Assembly: GCA_905214715.1 (NCBI GenBank)
Contig: CAJMMT010000001.1
Location: 62,001 to 126,000 of the forward strand
Direction: 5' to 3'
DNA length: 64,000 nucleotides
Source of the DNA: an uncultured bacterium
Lineage (GTDB): Bacteria; Bacteroidota; Bacteroidia; Bacteroidales; Muribaculaceae
Below the pieces are notes generated by a model, which saw only the letters and a list, made by a program, of their open reading frames with translations, was not told the DNA's origin and searched no databases. The first letter of the stretch is position 1. Every line of letters begins with the position of its first letter. A program made the translations under genes and the position numbers. Shown piece by piece: positions 50,228 to 58,838 of the stretch.

Positions 50228-50992
50228 TTATTCGTCGGAGATGTCTTCCTGTTCCACGTAGGTGTGGCGGAGGAGGTTTATCAGCATGTTCATGGCGTGG
50301 TTGGTGGCGCTTTCGATCACTTCGTTGCGGTCGCCTTTGAAATGGATGCATTCCGAGACGACAGTGTCTTTGTATTTGGCTGCGAGCCATACTGTTCCTA
50401 CCGGTTTCAACCGTGAACCTCCGTCGGGTCCGGCTATGCCGCTGGTCGAGATCGCGCAGTCCGTCTGCATCAGTGCCGAGACTCCGCGTGCCATGGATTC
50501 GGCCACGGGACGGCTTACGGCTCCATATTCCGATATGTCGCGTCGCGATACTTTCAGTACATCGGCTTTTACATTGTTGCTGTAGCTGACCACGCTTCCC
50601 AGGAAATAACCGCTCGACCCTGGTATCTGGGTGATTCTGTGGGCTATGTTGCCGCCGGTGCAGCTCTCGGCGCACGATACGGTAAGCTCGCGTTCGGCAA
50701 GCAGGTCGCCGAGTACCTGCGCTATGGTTCGGTCATCGGTACATACGGTCTCTTCCGAGAAAATCTCGGAAAGGTCGCGGTGGTATTTGTTCATCTTGAA
50801 GCGCAACAGCTCTATTCCCGAGTGGACACCCGTCAGGGTTACGCGGGTTACGAGGTTGGAGTTGTCGATTGTAACTTTGACATACTCCGGCAGGTGTTCT
50901 TCAAAGTGGCGCATTATGTTGGCCAGCTCTTTGCGCGTGTAGCCATATATGACCAGATGGCGCACTTCTGTATGCTCGTCGTTTTGCTTCAT
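50228..50992 (-). CDS. cinA: CinA-like protein: KH-like domain plus NMN-amidase domain
   Basis: The product is 254 aa from the ATG at 50992, which overlaps the tsaD stop as ATGA and indicates translational coupling. Residues about 10-90 resemble the KH-like middle domain of full-length CinA (RHLVIYGYTRKELANIMRHF, ATIDNSNL-type strand). Residues about 93-245 are the CinA C-terminal amidase (LTVSCAESCTGGNIAHRITQ, YFLGSVVSYSNNVKADVLKV, TSGIAGPDGGS). The N-terminal MoaB-like (COG1058) domain of complete CinA is absent, because the frame cannot extend into tsaD. The amidase would deamidate NMN to NaMN in NAD recycling; the activity is inferred from the family. Confidence 0.82.
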   Translation of the reverse strand: MKQNDEHTEVRHLVIYGYTRKELANIMRHFEEHLPEYVKVTIDNSNLVTRVTLTGVHSGIELLRFKMNKYHRDLSEIFSEETVCTDDRTIAQVLGDLLAERELTVSCAESCTGGNIAHRITQIPGSSGYFLGSVVSYSNNVKADVLKVSRRDISEYGAVSRPVAESMARGVSALMQTDCAISTSGIAGPDGGSRLKPVGTVWLAAKYKDTVVSECIHFKGDRNEVIESATNHAMNMLINLLRHTYVEQEDISDE

Positions 50993-52017
50993 ATCTCTGT
51001 TCTCGCATACGGAGGAAGATCCGTGGTGCAAAATTCTTTTCTAAGATATTTGAAATATCCCGCTATGGCTACCATGGCCGCGTTATCCGTGGTGTAGCGT
51101 CGTTCCGGAATCCACGCCTTCAGGCCTCTGCGCGCGGCGAATTCCGCTATGCTGTTCCTGACACCGGAGTTGGCCGATACGCCTCCGCCTATGGACACTT
51201 CCGTAACTTCCGGATGGCGGTCTATAGCTTTCCCCAGTTTCTCGATAAGTATGTCGATTATAGCTTTCTGGAGAGATGCCGCGAGGTCGGCCTTGTGGTT
51301 ATCGATAAACTCCGGGTCCTCTTTTATGCCGTCGCGCAATGTATAGAGGAAGGATGTCTTCAATCCGGAAAAAGAATAGTCCAATTCCGGTATCCTTGGA
51401 CGGGCGAATTTGAATGCATCGGGATTGCCCTGTGAGGCGAGTCTGTCGATATGCGGGCCACCGGGGTAGGGAAGCCCCATCACTTTGGCGCATTTGTCGA
51501 AGGCTTCGCCGGCGGCATCGTCTATAGTCTGGCCCAATATCTCCATTTCGCTGTCGCTCTTCACAAGTATTATCTGTGAATTGCCGCCGGAAATGAGAAG
51601 ACAGATGTAAGGGAATGCTGGTACCGCATCTTCCTCTTTCTCTTTTATGAAATGGGAAAGTACATGGCCGTGCAGATGATTCACGTCTATGAGCGGTATT
51701 CCGAGTCCGACAGTCATCCCTTTTGCAAAGGAGGTGCCTACCAGAAGCGAGCCGAGCAGACCCGGCCCGCGGGTAAAGGCTATTGCGGTCAGGTCTGATG
51801 GTTTGATGCCTGCGCGATTCAATGCGGTGGCTACGGTAGGAACTATGTTCTGCTGATGGGCGCGTGAGGCCAGTTCCGGTACTACTCCTCCAAATTCGGC
51901 ATGTACCTGTTGGGATGATATGACATTGCTGAGCAACAGTCCGTCGCTGATCACTGCCGCGCTGGTGTCATCGCAGCTTGATTCTATGGCAAGAATGGTT
52001 GTCCTCTCTTTATTCAT
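50989..52017 (-). CDS. tsaD: tRNA N6-adenosine threonylcarbamoyltransferase
   Basis: The product is 342 aa, full length. It has the ASKHA fold with AIESSCDDTSAAVI at the start, the metal-binding HxxxH in INHLHGHVLSHF-type sequence (VNHLHGHVLSHF), LISGGNSQIILV, the nucleotide/zinc region AGEAFDKCAKVMGLPYPGGP, and SIGGGVSANSGVR. It transfers the threonylcarbamoyl group made by TsaC onto A37 of tRNA. It is divergent from tamB and coupled to cinA by a 4-bp overlap. Confidence 0.97.
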   Translation of the reverse strand: MNKERTTILAIESSCDDTSAAVISDGLLLSNVISSQQVHAEFGGVVPELASRAHQQNIVPTVATALNRAGIKPSDLTAIAFTRGPGLLGSLLVGTSFAKGMTVGLGIPLIDVNHLHGHVLSHFIKEKEEDAVPAFPYICLLISGGNSQIILVKSDSEMEILGQTIDDAAGEAFDKCAKVMGLPYPGGPHIDRLASQGNPDAFKFARPRIPELDYSFSGLKTSFLYTLRDGIKEDPEFIDNHKADLAASLQKAIIDILIEKLGKAIDRHPEVTEVSIGGGVSANSGVRNSIAEFAARRGLKAWIPERRYTTDNAAMVAIAGYFKYLRKEFCTTDLPPYARTEI

Positions 52018-52062
52018 TGTCTGAAGGTAGAGAAATCAGATTCCGCAGATTCTCTTTCTCTA

Positions 52063-52094
52063 CAAATTTACTCCTTTTATAGGATTCGGCCAAA
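52063..52094 (-). promoter_or_regulatory. Promoter of tsaD-cinA
   Basis: On the minus strand TTTG (complement of 52091-52094) and TAAATTTG (complement of 52063-52070) are 20 bp apart, a well-formed -33/-7 pair. The leader to the tsaD ATG is about 40 nt. Confidence 0.75.
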
Positions 52095-52113
52095 TGAACT
52101 GATTTATTTTTGT

Positions 52114-52121
52114 TAAATTTG
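52114..52121 (+). promoter_or_regulatory. -7 element upstream of tamB
   Basis: TAAATTTG matches TAnnTTTG exactly, 48 bp before the tamB ATG. It lies back to back with the tsaD promoter; the expected -33 position falls on or beside the tsaD -33 box, so the two promoters may compete. Confidence 0.6.
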
Positions 52122-52169
52122 CACTTTTGGAAAATTGAAGTGATATCTGATTCCGGAGCGTTTTAGGAG

Positions 52170-55100
52170 ATGAGTATGATTCGCAATTTTTACAGAATCG
52201 CCCGCAGTGTGGCGCTTGCCGCGATATTGACTGTCGCGGGGCTGTATCTATTGCTATATATAGCTCTTGCTATTCCTGCCATACAGAATATGATAAGAGT
52301 TACCGCTCAGAACGAGCTTTCCGGATTTTTGAAAGGTGAAGTCAAGATAGGGCGTCTTGACATTGTTCCCTTTTCCGAATTGCGTCTTTATGACGTTACG
52401 GTGGCTCAGTCGGATACCGTGCCGCCGGTGCTTTATGTCGCCAGAGTTGGTGCCGGTATAGACCTGTGGCCTCTCGTAAGTCGTGGTGTGATTGATATTT
52501 CTTACGCCGAACTATCCGGAATGAAGGGGGATGTGCACCAGAATAGAAAAGGTGGACCTCTCAATATCGATTTCATAATAAAAGCATTTGCTCCCAAGGA
52601 TAAGAATAAGCCCCCTGCAAGGTTTAATATTTGTCTGCGGAAGGTTGCGCTAAGAAATACATCGGTTTCCTTTGCAAGAGACTGGGCAGCTCATGTTCCT
52701 GAAAACCGTCTTGATCCCAATCGTATAGCGGTTGCGGATCTCAACGCGGACATACAGATACCCAAATTGACCAACGACACGGTGGCTGCCAATCTGTCGA
52801 GACTCTCATTCCGCCTTGATCCGGGATTGAGAATTACCGATGTTGTCTGCAATGTGCTTTATACGCCCACATCATTGAGGATTCATGATTTCGAGATAAA
52901 AATGCCCGGTACGCATATCCCGATTCCTGAACTGACACTGAATTATGAATCTCCCTCCAGGATAATCGATGCGCTGAAAGATGACAGATTAAAAGTTTCC
53001 ATACCTCATGGTGTGATTACTCCCTCGGATTTTGCCCCTCTGGTACCTGTTCTGTCGGCTGTCGATATTCCGGTTGACCTGTCGTTGTATGCGATAGGTA
53101 ATATCAACAGATTGGATTCATTGCAATTGAGACTTGATGCGAGAAGCATAGGTACTTCCGTTAACTTAGACGGATATGTGGAAGAACTTTCTCATCCCGA
53201 GTATCTTGTGGCTGAGGTGAGCGCGCTCGACCTAACCTTCTCACCGTCGGCGCTGCAGCTTATCGGGAAATTACCTGTGAATATCGGGTCTAAGCCTATG
53301 CAGATGCTTAGGAATCTTGGTAAAACGAATATTACAGCCCGTGGCGGTGTAGATATCGAAGGAGACAGGATATGGAGCGACGGCAGAATCGCCACAAGTC
53401 TCGGTTCTCTTGAATTTGATTTTGCGAAGGCCGATGCACTTACGGGAACTGTCGCTACCGAATCGTTCGATGTCGGCTCTTTCCTTGGTACGGCGCAATT
53501 AGGCGAGGTCGCCTTCAATGCCGACGCGTCATTGGCTTTCGGGGGAAAATGGCCTGTAGGCGAAGCTTCGGTATATTTCGACCGGCTGATTGCGAAGGGG
53601 TACGAAATATCGGATCTCTCGATAGATTGCGAGGCGGAAAGCGAAGATGTCAAGGTATCGGTGTCTTCGTCCGATCCGTTGGCAGACCTTGATGTCGAGG
53701 GGTGGTTGGAGATGACTGAAGGGCATACCCATGCCGATGTATCGGCGGCTATACGTTCGCTTGACCTTCCCGCTTTCCATATCCTTCAGCAATATGACGG
53801 ACATAGGCTCAGTGCCGGCTTATCTTTTGAACTTGAAGGAAAGACGCTTCAGGATTCGGAAATTTCACTTCTGATCCGCGATCTTTCTTTCCTCGATTCC
53901 GAGGGAGACGGGGTTGTTTTGCCCTATCTTACAGGAGGATTGACACACGATGAGGAAAAGGGCCGTGAATTGACCGTCGAATCACCATGGGTAGACATAT
54001 CCACATCTGTGTCGGGGTCTGATGAAAACTTGTCGTCAGTATTCGATTTCAGAGGTATCCGCAATGCCGCCGTAGAACTTCTGTCGCAGACGTTCCCGGT
54101 ATTGCAATTGCAGGTGGCCGATAGCCGGAGCGCAGAAAAAGTAAATATCGATTTGACGCTTAAGGCCGATGCCGAGGTATACCGGTTCTGGCATCTTCCG
54201 CTCTATCCTCTTGGGAAAGGCACATTGTCAGCTTTTCTCGATGCGGAGACAGGCGAGGCTGAAATCAATGCCGATTTCCCTTATATACAGCAGGGTAAAT
54301 CTACGTTGATAGAACGAACCACGCTATCCGGGGTTCTTAACAGAGACTTGGGTACATTCGCTTTCGGAGCTTTTACCCATTATCCTACCAAAAAAGGTAC
54401 GCTCGACATGGAAGTCCAGATTCTTGGACGCGAAGGTAATATCTTTTCCGATATTAAGTTTTTACCAGGTCCGGGCAATCTGATTACCGGCAATCTTGCT
54501 CTTAACGCGCTGCTGAGCCGTAATGCCCTTTCCAACTCGCTTGATGCGCGTGTCGACATTGTGCCGTCGGTACTCGGAATATCCGGTTCCCAATGGAATC
54601 TCGGTATCTCCTCACTTGAATGGAAAGATGGCAAAGGGTATATAAACGGTCTGAATCTTACCAACGACAAGCAGTATATAAATATAGCCGGCGTGGCATC
54701 AAAGAGTCATGATGACCATATAGAGGCGCGGCTCGGCGGAATAGACCTTGATTATGTGTTCGGCATACTGAATATCAATTACGTTACTTTCGGCGGCACG
54801 GCCACCGGAGAGGTGGTGGCTTCCGGAGTGTTGTCGTCAGAGCCGGCTGTGTCCACACGGTTCTTCAATGTGAAGGATTTCAGTTATAACGATACACGGC
54901 TTGGAGATGCCGTATTGCGTTCCTGGTTCGATGTGCAGCAAAAAATGGTAGGCATACAGGCCGATATCGCCGATAACGGGATTCCTGCAGCAAGGGTAGA
55001 TGGAGGTATCTGGGTTACCCGCGATTCCCTGAGTTTCGAGATGGATGCCAACCGGATCAATGCCGGATTTCTGTCGCCATTCGTACAGGCATTCGCCACT

Positions 55101-56732
55101 GATGTCAAGGGGCGGGCATCGGGCAATCTTAAACTATACGGAACGTTTTCCGATATAGATCTGACCGGTAAGGCCAAAGCGGAAGACTTGTCGCTGAGGT
55201 TGCTTTCTACCAATGTAGTTTACTCAGGCAGCGATTCTGTAATAATGAAGTCGGGACGTATAGAGATCCCATCGTTCAGAGTTTATGACAGATATGGTAA
55301 ATCCGCGTTGTTGTCGGGCTGGTTGTCCCACCGTTATTTCCATGAACCGGTGTTTGATTTCAGGCTTTCCGGAGCTAACGGACTGCTATGTTATGATATG
55401 TCGTCGAAAGCCAATCCGGATTGGTATGGTACCATATACGGGTCAGGGTCGGGCCATCTTGCCGGAAGGCCCGGATGGGTAGGTGTGGATGTCGATATGA
55501 CAACCGACCGTAATTCCACATTCACTTTCGTGCTGAGCGACAAGGAACAGGCGGCCGATTATAATTTCCTTACTTTCACCGATCGCCGGAAAGAGGCGTT
55601 GATCAAGGAGCAGCCCGATACCATACCTGAGTTCCTGCGCAAGTTCCAACGTAACCGGAATCAGGAACAACAGGGTGAAGAGAGCGCCGTGGAACTCGAT
55701 ATCCGTGCCACCGTAACCCCCGGAGTCCTCGTTACTCTTGTGATGGACCCTGAGGCCGGAGACAAAATTACGGCGCGCGGGGGAGGGCCGCTCCAGATGA
55801 CATACAATTCAAAGTCCGAGGAAATGAAAATGTATGGCAAGTATGTGCTCGATGAAGGTGATTATAACTTCAGCCTGCAGGATATAATACTGAAACAGTT
55901 TACCATACGTCCCGGAAGCAGTATCGCTTTCAACGGTGATCCTCTTGGCGCAAATCTCGATATCGCGGCCACTTACCGTGTGAACGCCAATCTTACGGAC
56001 CTTGACCAGAGTTTTGCCTCAGACCACGATTTGAACCGTACCAACGTGCCGGTAGACGCGGTGCTTCTTGTAAGGGGAGACCTGAATCAACCCGATATAG
56101 ACTTTGATGTAGAGCTGCCTACGCTCACCACCGACGTGGAGAGAAAGGTGAAGAGCCTAATGAGTACCGAAGACCTTCTTAGCCGTCAGATCATATATCT
56201 TTTGGCGTTGAACAGATTTTACACACCTGAGAATGCGAATATGGGCACCTCGGGTTCGACCGGCGGCACCGAGCTGTCATCCGTAGCATCGTCTACCATC
56301 TCATCTCACCTCAGCAATATCTTGTCTAACATGACCGACAATCTGTCGTTATCTCCGTCATTCCGTAGCGACAAGGGTGATTTCAGCGATGTGGAGGTCG
56401 ATTTAGGCCTTTCGTCAAGGCTTCTTGACAACCGTCTGCTCATAAACGGTAATCTTGGTTACCGGGATCGCAATGTAGCCGGACAAAGTACCCAGTTCAT
56501 AGGCGATTTCGATATAGAATATCTGTTGAACCGCAGTGGCAATCTCCGGTTAAAGGCTTACAACCGGTTTAATGACCAGAATTATTATCTGCGTCAGGCC
56601 TTGACGACACAAGGCGTGGGATTGGTGGTGAGACGTGATTTCGATAACATATTCTCCTTCCTGCGCCCCTTCCGCAGAAAACAAAAAGAGAATAAAGACA
56701 GTGTGGAAGCACAAAAGCCTAAAGAGCCTTAA
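52170..56732 (+). CDS. tamB: TamB-like translocation and assembly module protein
   Basis: The product is 1,520 aa. One N-terminal membrane anchor is seen at residues about 12-40 (VALAAILTVAGLYLLLYIAL), then an AsmA-like start (SGFLKGEVKIGRLDIVPFSE). A very long beta-rich body follows, as in periplasm-spanning lipid-transfer proteins. The C-terminal DUF490/TamB domain (about 1170-1470) contains GEDKITARGGG-like DKITARGGGPLQMTYNSKSE, YVLDEGDYNFSLQDIILKQF and LLSRQIIYLLALNRFYTPEN. It probably carries phospholipid to, or assists assembly at, the outer membrane with a BamA/TamA-type barrel. No such barrel gene is in the window. The length is usual for Bacteroidetes members. Confidence 0.92.
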   Translation: MSMIRNFYRIARSVALAAILTVAGLYLLLYIALAIPAIQNMIRVTAQNELSGFLKGEVKIGRLDIVPFSELRLYDVTVAQSDTVPPVLYVARVGAGIDLWPLVSRGVIDISYAELSGMKGDVHQNRKGGPLNIDFIIKAFAPKDKNKPPARFNICLRKVALRNTSVSFARDWAAHVPENRLDPNRIAVADLNADIQIPKLTNDTVAANLSRLSFRLDPGLRITDVVCNVLYTPTSLRIHDFEIKMPGTHIPIPELTLNYESPSRIIDALKDDRLKVSIPHGVITPSDFAPLVPVLSAVDIPVDLSLYAIGNINRLDSLQLRLDARSIGTSVNLDGYVEELSHPEYLVAEVSALDLTFSPSALQLIGKLPVNIGSKPMQMLRNLGKTNITARGGVDIEGDRIWSDGRIATSLGSLEFDFAKADALTGTVATESFDVGSFLGTAQLGEVAFNADASLAFGGKWPVGEASVYFDRLIAKGYEISDLSIDCEAESEDVKVSVSSSDPLADLDVEGWLEMTEGHTHADVSAAIRSLDLPAFHILQQYDGHRLSAGLSFELEGKTLQDSEISLLIRDLSFLDSEGDGVVLPYLTGGLTHDEEKGRELTVESPWVDISTSVSGSDENLSSVFDFRGIRNAAVELLSQTFPVLQLQVADSRSAEKVNIDLTLKADAEVYRFWHLPLYPLGKGTLSAFLDAETGEAEINADFPYIQQGKSTLIERTTLSGVLNRDLGTFAFGAFTHYPTKKGTLDMEVQILGREGNIFSDIKFLPGPGNLITGNLALNALLSRNALSNSLDARVDIVPSVLGISGSQWNLGISSLEWKDGKGYINGLNLTNDKQYINIAGVASKSHDDHIEARLGGIDLDYVFGILNINYVTFGGTATGEVVASGVLSSEPAVSTRFFNVKDFSYNDTRLGDAVLRSWFDVQQKMVGIQADIADNGIPAARVDGGIWVTRDSLSFEMDANRINAGFLSPFVQAFATDVKGRASGNLKLYGTFSDIDLTGKAKAEDLSLRLLSTNVVYSGSDSVIMKSGRIEIPSFRVYDRYGKSALLSGWLSHRYFHEPVFDFRLSGANGLLCYDMSSKANPDWYGTIYGSGSGHLAGRPGWVGVDVDMTTDRNSTFTFVLSDKEQAADYNFLTFTDRRKEALIKEQPDTIPEFLRKFQRNRNQEQQGEESAVELDIRATVTPGVLVTLVMDPEAGDKITARGGGPLQMTYNSKSEEMKMYGKYVLDEGDYNFSLQDIILKQFTIRPGSSIAFNGDPLGANLDIAATYRVNANLTDLDQSFASDHDLNRTNVPVDAVLLVRGDLNQPDIDFDVELPTLTTDVERKVKSLMSTEDLLSRQIIYLLALNRFYTPENANMGTSGSTGGTELSSVASSTISSHLSNILSNMTDNLSLSPSFRSDKGDFSDVEVDLGLSSRLLDNRLLINGNLGYRDRNVAGQSTQFIGDFDIEYLLNRSGNLRLKAYNRFNDQNYYLRQALTTQGVGLVVRRDFDNIFSFLRPFRRKQKENKDSVEAQKPKEP

Positions 56733-56774
56733 GCACGAAAAAAGTTTAAATCACTTCAATAAATGGATTTCTAC

Positions 56775-56866
56775 GATTTCGCCAAACTGCCGAATGAAAT
56801 CCCGCCAAACTACCGAACGGAATTTCGCCAAACTGCCGAATGAAATCCCGCCAAATTGCCGAACGG
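56775..56866. repeat. Tandem repeat, 4 x 23 bp (2 x 46-bp dimer)
   Basis: Four 23-bp units alternate between a TTTCGCCAAACTGCCGAATG form and a CCCGCCAAACTACCGAACGG form. Units 1 and 3 differ at one base (the first of each), and units 2 and 4 differ at two, so the true duplication unit is a 46-bp dimer. Confidence 0.85.
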
Positions 56867-56946
56867 AAATCCGCCTCATCCGCGAAATGGAGCTTGCGAC
56901 ATACCCGTGTGCCGTCTTCGCCTGTACTAATAAAGAAATCCGTGAA

Positions 56947-57142
56947 AATCCGTCTACATCCGCGTTGCGAGTGCCCTCAGGCGCGGCGAAAAGATCCGTG
57001 TGCCTGTTCCCCTCCTATCCATAATGAAAACATATCCTCATCAACCAGGAAAACGCTGTTTCAACTGATTTAGAAAGATAACGAGCACGCGGATTTTTTC
57101 GCTGCGTCTACGACGCTCGCAACGCGGATGTAGACGGATTGG
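56947..57142. repeat. 25-bp perfect inverted repeats flanking 146 bp
   Basis: The 25-bp sequence at 56947-56971 (opening AATCCGTCTACATCCGCG) is exactly complementary to 57118-57142. Imperfect similarity extends to about 36 bp (56935 and 57153). The core contains the ATCCGTCTACATCCG word, which resembles short intergenic repeats dispersed in many genomes. The enclosed 146 bp shows no gene. Confidence 0.8.
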
Positions 57143-57520
57143 CGCGGATTTGTTGCTTTAACCCGATTCGGTATCCTGTTGAATAAGCGCCACGCGAATC
57201 GCTTCGCGCACGGATAGGGCTGATTAAACGCGGCATCCGGCGTTAAGGCCACGCTATCTATGAGCCATTCTTTTTTCACCAGATAATCCGTGGAGGACAG
57301 ACATCATTCCTGATTAGTCCAAAACATACCTATACCGGATTTAAATGAAAGAGCCGTGTCAATAGGCTAAGAAAGTTCAAAATTATATTGCCATCCAATA
57401 ACTGCGATGAGCTGTCGCAGTGTTGGCATCGGAGATCATCAACGACTCAACATCGCTTGATGAAGAAAAAACAGAAAATAATGCAGCTTTATCATCCCAT
57501 TATCAACCACGCCGATTGTC

Positions 57521-57551
57521 TTTGCAGATGTCAATGAAAATGTTATATTTG
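57521..57551 (+). promoter_or_regulatory. Strong promoter of the AAA ATPase/DUF4143 gene
   Basis: TTTG at 57521-57524 and TATATTTG at 57544-57551 are separated by 19 bp, matching the -33/-7 consensus exactly. The predicted start point lies inside the palindrome listed next. Confidence 0.8.
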
Positions 57552-57553
57552 TA

Positions 57554-57586
57554 TTGCGTAAAAATACGCAATATACTGCGTAAAAT
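57554..57586 (+). promoter_or_regulatory. Operator-like palindrome plus half-site over the ATPase gene start point
   Basis: TTGCGTAAAAATACGCAA at 57554-57571 has 7-bp perfect arms around AAAA. A further copy of the half-site, TGCGTAAAAT, follows at 57577-57586. Both lie between the -7 box and the ATG at 57595, an ideal place for a repressor. The binding protein is unknown. Confidence 0.6.
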
Positions 57587-57594
57587 GTAAACAT

Positions 57595-58779
57595 ATGTAT
57601 AAACGTTCTGAATATAAGATTATTAAATCTCGTCTTGAAGAGCCACGTCGCTTTATTCAGGTTATTGTCGGGCCTCGTCAGATAGGGAAATCAACTGTTG
57701 TGAAGCAAGTACTCAAAGACATTGAGTCACCCTATCTTTTCTATTCCGCCGATGATGTGCCCGCATCTAACCGAGCGTGGATTGCAGATTGTTGGGCAGC
57801 TGCCAGGAGCGTAAAAGAGAGCAAAAAGTATTCTGAGTTCATCCTTGTCATCGATGAAATCCAGAAAATCGTCAATTGGAGCGAAATAATCAAGAAAGAA
57901 TGGGATTCCGACACATTTAACGATTGCGACATAAAGGTTTTGCTGCTCGGCAGCAGCAGAGTGTTGTTAGAGAAAGGAATGTCGGAATCTCTTGCCGGGA
58001 GATTTGAGGAAATTCGCATGAGCCATTGGAGTTATAAGGAAATGAGAGATGCGTTCAACCTTTCGCTGTCAGAATATATGTATTATGGCGCATATCCGGG
58101 AGCAGTATCTCTTATTGGTGATTATGAACGATTTCAACAATATATCCAGTCCGCCATCATTGATTCCACCATCAATAAGGATATCCTTATGGACTCTCCG
58201 GTAGGAAAGCCTGCATTGTTAAGGCAGACTTTTGAATTGGGAGCCGCATATTCAGGCGAGTTGCTCTCGCTCAACAAGATGCTTGGAATGCTTCAGGATG
58301 CAGGAAATACATCGACGCTGCTTTCGTATCTCAATCTTCTCAATGACAGTGGATTGCTGTGCGGCCTGCAGAAATTCAGCATTGATATGGCAAGGCGCAA
58401 GGCGAGCATACCTAAGTTGCAGGTCTACAACAATGCCCTGAAACTCGCATATCTGAATACCTCGTTTGAAAATGCCATGACCGACCGACGACTGTGGGGA
58501 AGGGTCTTCGAATCGGGTATTGGCACTTACCTGATAAATCAGGCATTCAAGCACCGTTTTGATGTATTCTATTGGCGAGACCGCAATATGGAGGTTGACT
58601 ATATATTGAAAAAGGGAAACTCTGTCGTTGCAATCGAAGTAAAAAGCAATACTGAACAACGGACAGAGGGGCTGGATGTGTTCAGACATAAATTTTCTTC
58701 TAAGAGAGCGTTTATAGTCGGAGATGGGGGAATAGCGCCTGAGGAATTCATGACAATGGATATAAACTCTCTATTTTAA
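57595..58779 (+). CDS. AAA family ATPase with DUF4143 nuclease-like C-terminal domain
   Basis: The product is 394 aa. Residues about 18-150 are an AAA_14 ATPase: Walker A GPRQIGKST, Walker B EFILVIDEIQKI, and sensor LLLGSSRVLLEKG. Residues about 195-370 are a DUF4143 domain with a PD-(D/E)XK-like core (MEVDYILKKGNSVVAIEVKS: D, then ExK). The DNA around it looks more A/T-rich than its neighbours and it stands alone behind repeats, consistent with horizontal acquisition. Families of this architecture are widespread accessory genes without a settled function; nuclease, defence or DNA-transaction roles are only suggestions. The start is the ATG after the operator-like palindrome. Confidence 0.85.
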   Translation: MYKRSEYKIIKSRLEEPRRFIQVIVGPRQIGKSTVVKQVLKDIESPYLFYSADDVPASNRAWIADCWAAARSVKESKKYSEFILVIDEIQKIVNWSEIIKKEWDSDTFNDCDIKVLLLGSSRVLLEKGMSESLAGRFEEIRMSHWSYKEMRDAFNLSLSEYMYYGAYPGAVSLIGDYERFQQYIQSAIIDSTINKDILMDSPVGKPALLRQTFELGAAYSGELLSLNKMLGMLQDAGNTSTLLSYLNLLNDSGLLCGLQKFSIDMARRKASIPKLQVYNNALKLAYLNTSFENAMTDRRLWGRVFESGIGTYLINQAFKHRFDVFYWRDRNMEVDYILKKGNSVVAIEVKSNTEQRTEGLDVFRHKFSSKRAFIVGDGGIAPEEFMTMDINSLF

Positions 58780-58838
58780 AGCGCTCTTTAATCTTATTCG
58801 CGGGATGTGAAAATCATGTTTTTTACTTACCTTTGCAG

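Larger units (their letters stand above)
56733..57594. other. Gene-free, repeat-bearing region downstream of tamB
   Basis: The region is 862 bp without a supportable gene. It contains a 4x23-bp tandem repeat, a pair of 25-bp inverted repeats 146 bp apart, and at its right end the promoter and palindrome of the ATPase gene (listed separately). The open stretches here are short and read straight across the repeats, so they are not taken as genes. Confidence 0.7.

Noticed and set aside
50103..50675. 190-codon minus-strand frame over cinA
   Set aside because: It is out of frame with the conserved CinA amidase domain and contains arginine-rich, low-complexity sequence typical of a shadow.
56764..56844. 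26-codon frame through the 23-bp repeats
   Set aside because: The frame exists only because of the repeat sequence; there is no start signal and no similarity.
56775..56866. CRISPR array
   Set aside because: The 23-bp units are directly adjacent without unique spacers and no cas gene is present.
57070..57279. 69-codon minus-strand frame behind tamB
   Set aside because: It reads through the 25-bp inverted repeat, has no recognisable motif and lacks a promoter.
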